Origin: Candidatus Poribacteria bacterium
Lineage (GTDB): Bacteria > Poribacteria > WGA-4E > WGA-3G
Direction: 5' to 3'
Assembly: GCA_003635255.1 (NCBI GenBank)
Contig: PYJC01000057.1
Coordinates: forward strand, 1-63,673
Length of the DNA stretch: 63,673 nt
Below the pieces are notes generated by a model. That model saw only the letters and a list, made by a program, of their open reading frames with translations, did not search any database and was not told the origin of the DNA. Of this stretch, positions 58,901 through 63,673 are shown in pieces (position 1 is the stretch's first letter; each line of letters starts with the position of its first letter). The translations under genes were made by a program, and so were the position numbers.

Positions 58901-61900
58901 AAGCATCTCGATTACGAGATTGAAACAAACTGCGCTGACTACGTCTGTGACGTGAATGAAGTACTTGAAAAGAAAAGCATCTCGATTACGAGATTGAAAC
59001 TGTAAAAAACTGGATTGCCTGTATGATTTCGGGTGGCTTGAAAAGAAAAGCATCTCGATTACGAGATTGAAACTGCCGGGCGAGGGTGCTGAAGTCCGAA
59101 CCAGCATCTCTTGAAAAGAAAAGCATCTCGATTACGAGATTGAAACTCTTTGTGTGTCCACTGCTCTTTTGGTTGGCTTCTCAAGCCTTACCTTGAAAAG
59201 AAAAGCATCTCGATTACGAGATTGAAACAGCAGAGAGTTCGCCTCGTAAGCCGTAGAAACCGCAAACTTGAAAAGAAAAGCATCTCGATTACGAGATTGA
59301 AACCTGTTAAAATTCACACGGGCTTGTTGAAAGTTTCCCTTGAAAAGAAAAGCATCTCGATTACGAGATTGAAACCTTATGACGCGCTCCTACAGGAACA
59401 GTTAGATAAACTTGAAAAGAAAAGCATCTCGATTACGAGATTGAAACTCTGAGTTTCGGATACCAAGTGTTCAGGAAACAAGTATCCTTGAAAAGAAAAG
59501 CATCTCGATTACGAGATTGAAACAGTGCATCGTGCGGGCAGGGAATTCACCCATCGGTGAACTTGAAAAGAAAAGCATCTCGATTACGAGATTGAAACGG
59601 ATAGTCCGTAGCATCATAAGTAACCAGTCCTTGACTTGAAAAGAAAAGCATCTCGATTACGAGATTGAAACTTATCGACTAATTGATGTTCCATTTCGTT
59701 CATGTTGACTTGAAAAGAAAAGCATCTCGATTACGAGATTGAAACGAGGTTTGGGCGCAAACGGGGAACACTCAAATCATACCCTTGAAAAGAAAAGCAT
59801 CTCGATTACGAGATTGAAACAAGGTCCCTATATCGACATAAAAATCGCCTTCCGGTGCCCTTGAAAAGAAAAGCATCTCGATTACGAGATTGAAACCAGG
59901 TTTTGTAAATCTTTTCAATTTTCTCACCTCCTTTTACTTGAAAAGAAAAGCATCTCGATTACGAGATTGAAACGATAAAGCCACTCGCGAAAGAGCAGAT
60001 ACCACTTACGCTTGAAAAGAAAAGCATCTCGATTACGAGATTGAAACTTTTCTCGTTTTCATGATTTCTCCTTGATTTCCCTCTCCCTTGAAAAGAAAAG
60101 CATCTCGATTACGAGATTGAAACCGGCGTGCCGTCTGCAATCACATCGAATTCTTCATCCTTGAAAAGAAAAGCATCTCGATTACGAGATTGAAACGTGC
60201 CGCGATAGGAGGACCCCCCTTACCCATTTGACTTGAAAAGAAAAGCATCTCGATTACGAGATTGAAACTTAGAAAAGTTCCGGGCGTTCACGGAGCGGTA
60301 TAGCGGTAAGAAAGCTTGAAAAGAAAAGCATCTCGATTACGAGATTGAAACGTGAAATGTGTGTTGGTTTAATTTCAGACTGAAATTGACTTGAAAAGAA
60401 AAGCATCTCGATTACGAGATTGAAACGGTGCAAATCGCGAGCGCCATGTTCAGACACAAGAGCGCTTGAAAAGAAAAGCATCTCGATTACGAGATTGAAA
60501 CAAAATTCAAGAGGGTTGCATCGTTCCACTTGACTTCGCTTGAAAAGAAAAGCATCTCGATTACGAGATTGAAACTAAATTCGAGGGATATTGAGGCTGC
60601 TATCCGTGCTGCTTGAAAAGAAAAGCATCTCGATTACGAGATTGAAACTAACCCTTGTTTCCTAAGGACCACAGCATGCCCCAGACTTGAAAAGAAAAGC
60701 ATCTCGATTACGAGATTGAAACTGAATAATCCGAAAGCGAAGGGGACAATCAAGCCGACTTGAAAAGAAAAGCATCTCGATTACGAGATTGAAACCATAT
60801 TTACAAACATCTGCGCGTCTTGGAAACGGGTTTGTCTTGAAAAGAAAAGCATCTCGATTACGAGATTGAAACCAAGTTCAAATTCGTTGGCGTGTCGCCA
60901 CTTGTTGGCTTGAAAAGAAAAGCATCTCGATTACGAGATTGAAACCAACCTTCAACAGAAAGATGACGCACTCGAAGCATTGGACACTTGAAAAGAAAAG
61001 CATCTCGATTACGAGATTGAAACTTTGCGACGGACTTTATCATCGTTGATCTGTTCAATTTTATCTTGAAAAGAAAAGCATCTCGATTACGAGATTGAAA
61101 CAGAGGATAGCAGCCGTCCAAGAAAAACAGGTCTCCATTCTTGAAAAGAAAAGCATCTCGATTACGAGATTGAAACGGTAATAACGCCTTCGGAGCCGTC
61201 CGTATAATTTACTTGAAAAGAAAAGCATCTCGATTACGAGATTGAAACAGGAATGGGGTGAAGCGATAGGCGATAAAGTCTATCCTTGAAAAGAAAAGCA
61301 TCTCGATTACGAGATTGAAACGTACTGCCGCCATCTCGATTCTACATCGTTATAGGTCTTGAAAAGAAAAGCATCTCGATTACGAGATTGAAACAGCGGC
61401 GTTTTTCAACGTCGATTTGCTTTACATGTGCTTGAAAAGAAAAGCATCTCGATTACGAGATTGAAACTCAGAAACACTAACTGTAGAACTGGCAACTCTT
61501 ACACTTGAAAAGAAAAGCATCTCGATTACGAGATTGAAACTCATCATCATCGCCGTCTGGGATTTCGGGATCATCACCCTTGAAATCAAAAGTATCTCGA
61601 TTACGAGATTGAAACATGAGTGCCGATCTCTGCGTCAGCACGGGTGGTGCTGTACTTGAAATCAAAAGTATCTCGATTACGAGATTGAAACCTTGGAGTT
61701 GGATCGGTCGCCAGACGGCATAATCCTCTTGAAATCAAAAGTATCTCGATTACGAGATTGAAACTCGAACATGGATGGCGTTTTATGTTTCGTCCGCATT
61801 CTTGAAATCAAAAGTATCTCGATTACGAGATTGAAACTATGCTCGTTTCTGTTCCATCATCAGGGTCAACTAATTTGCTTGAAATCAAAAGTATCTCGAT

Positions 61901-62655
61901 TACGAGATTGAAACGTAGATAGCGGTGCGCTGTTCGTCTGATAAAGGCTTAACTTGAAATCAAAAGTATCTCGATTACGAGATTGAAACCTTGGAGTTGG
62001 ATCGGTCGCCAGACGGCATAATCCTCTTGAAATCAAAAGTATCTCGATTACGAGATTGAAACGAATTGATTATCCAAGATGCAGAAAGGTCTATAGCCAC
62101 AACCTTGAAATCAAAAGTATCTCGATTACGAGATTGAAACAAATGAGGATCGTAACCGGTAACGAACCTTCCAACATTACTTGAAATCAAAAGTATCTCG
62201 ATTACGAGATTGAAACGAGTTAGACTTGCCACGATCTTTGAATAATGATGACGCTTGAAATCAAAAGTATCTCGATTACGAGATTGAAACAAGAAACCGC
62301 CCATCCCGATACCGGCAGCATTCCACTTGAAATCAAAAGTATCTCGATTACGAGATTGAAACGGTGCTACTGACAGGGATAACTTTTGAAGTATACACTT
62401 GAAATCAAAAGTATCTCGATTACGAGATTGAAACCGGAGGCTTAGTCGAATCCTGAGAGACGGTTTGCTGCCCTTGAAATCAAAAGTATCTCGATTACGA
62501 GATTGAAACAAACCCGTTGGAGGTGTGGTCGGGCCGGGGAATATACTTGAAATCAAAAGTATCTCGATTACGAGATTGAAACTTTGTGGTTCGCATTTCT
62601 CACATCAAAGTTTGAGAACTTGAAATCAAAAGTATCTCGATTACGAGATTGAAAC
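52993..62655 (+). CRISPR. CRISPR array, 130 repeats of 37 bases
   Basis: I counted 130 repeats and 129 complete spacers of about 35-46 bases. Each repeat begins CTTGAAA and ends with stem ATCTCG-ATTA-CGAGAT then TGAAAC, so the 5' handle of a crRNA is ATTGAAAC. The first 115 repeats (52993-61540) are of one sequence; the last 15 (61579-62655) differ at three positions. After the last repeat only 12 bases remain before the IS, so the array may continue outside. The ORFs seen across this region are artefacts of the repeats. Confidence 0.98.
61579..62655 (+). repeat. Block of 15 variant repeats
   Basis: Repeats 116-130 begin CTTGAAATCAAAAGT instead of CTTGAAAAGAAAAGC; the stem and handle are unchanged. 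All 15 copies carry the same three changes, and none of the 115 before do. The spacer at 61692-61727 is repeated exactly at 61990-62025. Confidence 0.95.
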
Positions 62656-62667
62656 AATTTTATTTCA

Positions 62668-63673
62668 GAAGTCATATTGAGTAAAACATAAAAATGTAGT
62701 AAAATAGTGGAATAAAAGGCGATCCTTTATGTCCCTTTATTTCCACTTTTGATAGTCACTTACTTTATGAGAGGTGCTCTTATGACGGTCTCCGAGTCCG
62801 AAAAGTCTCCGAGATACAACGGTATTCCGAAGCAGGTTTCGCGTAAGGATTTTAATCGTTATATCTTGCCACATCTGAAGAAACGTGTTAAAGGTCCAAA
62901 GCCGAAACTCTCTTTCTACAAGATATTCAACTACATTCTCTATGTTTTGCATACGGGTATTCAATGGGAGCAACTCCGAACACGGCGGAATGAACTCCAT
63001 TGGTCTAATGTCTATAAATGGCATCATCGCTGGTCAAAAGATGGCTCGTATCAGAACCTCTTTGAAGCGTCGGTTATACACTTGCTTGATACGGATCAAC
63101 TTGATACGACACACCTTCACGGTGATGGTTCAAACACCGTCGTGAAAAAAGGGGCGACGGTATCAGCTACTCAGGACACAAACATCAGAAAGGCGAAAAA
63201 GAGTTGACGCTCACCGATAATCATGGGTTCATCATAGGACCGATAACGCTGAAACCCGTCAACGCACATGATACAACGATTTTGCCCGAAGCCCTGAGTG
63301 ATATAATCGCTTTTAGCAAACGTATTGGCATGGATCTTTGCGGTTCGGCTCTGACACTTGATTCTGCCTTTGATTCTAAGGTGAATCATAAACTTATTAG
63401 AGGACACGGGTTGAGACCCGTGATTTATCCTAACCGTCGCAATGCTAAAGAACCTATTGTCATTGCGCGTAAGTTCCGTTGGTTTGACAAAAGGATATAC
63501 AAAGACCGATATAAAGTTGAGCGAACTTTCGGGTGGCAAGACACTTACCGAAGACTTGCCCTGAGCTATGATAAACTCAAAGAGACCCGTCTGGGGTTTC
63601 GTCATCTCGCATATTCAATGATTAACTTTCGTATAACTTTCAACCATTCATAGCGCGTACTCGCTATGAGTTC
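62668..63673 (+). mobile_element. IS5-like insertion sequence, right copy
   Basis: Exact inverted copy of 1-1006. It starts 12 bases after the last CRISPR repeat and runs to the last base of the window. The ends GAAGTCATATTGAG and, inverted, GAACTCATAGCGAG are the terminal repeats. Confidence 0.9.
62782..63653 (+). CDS. IS5-family transposase, made by -1 frameshift (right copy)
   Basis: Identical to the left copy. The first frame runs from ATG 62782 (AGAGGTG five bases upstream) to a stop at 63207; the second from about 63150 to 63653. The shift lies at A6G4 (63145-63154). The D-D-E residues are in HGDGS, TLDSAFDS and KVERTFGW. Two intact identical copies in one window suggest recent movement. 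Confidence 0.85.

Noticed and set aside
53000..62600. Many open frames rich in SRNRDAFLFK, FNLVIEMLFFS and LEKKSISITRLK
   Set aside because: These are translations of the CRISPR repeat, not genes.

Overview
The window looks like a stretch of chromosome from an uncultured bacterium of the Candidatus Poribacteria type. This is an inference: there is no rRNA or other marker gene. It rests on a C-terminal dockerin-like repeat (DxNxDGxINILDLV style), DUF5916 and DUF4159 proteins, a TonB-dependent receptor with a beta-helix lipoprotein, many lipoproteins with lipoboxes (a diderm envelope), and intergenic gaps littered with short palindromic repeats.

The window is bounded by two identical 1,006-bp copies of one IS5-like insertion sequence in inverted orientation (1-1006 and 62668-63673). 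Either the contig stops at collapsed IS copies or the segment is an IS-flanked block.

Left part (about 1-10.5 kb): an IS-decapitated zinc metalloprotease with dockerin repeats, a membrane dipeptidase, an orphan MNT nucleotidyltransferase, a small protein plus retropepsin-like protease pair, small membrane proteins and lipoproteins, a MazF toxin with an odd duplicated MazE-like partner, and a STAS protein. Middle part (10.5-40.2 kb): a DUF4159 / DUF1854 / ABC exporter cluster, an enolase-superfamily dehydratase, DUF5916, katG, an MFS transporter, a TonB uptake cluster (receptor, beta-helix lipoprotein, lipoprotein, TonB), a polyprenol-kinase-like protein, a sugar-ABC ATPase, a HAD phosphatase, minCDE, larA, a GlmU-like nucleotidyltransferase and bioD. 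This is mostly housekeeping and envelope function.

Right part (41.2-62.7 kb): a CRISPR-Cas island. A WYL regulator is followed by a co-directional set: a Cas10d-like large subunit, a Csc2-like Cas7 with a cysteine cluster, Cas5, a stand-alone HD nuclease (Cas3''), a Cas3' helicase, Cas6, a Cas4-Cas1 fusion, Cas2, a leader and an array of 130 repeats. The effector proteins point to a type I-D-related system, but the HD nuclease is separate instead of being fused to Cas10d. The large-subunit gene carries an internal Shine-Dalgarno plus ATG that could make the Cas11 small subunit. The array has 115 repeats of one sequence followed by 15 of a second variant, and is cut by the right IS. The cas promoter has a palindrome over its -35 position, and further palindromes lie upstream of the WYL gene, suggesting regulation by that protein.
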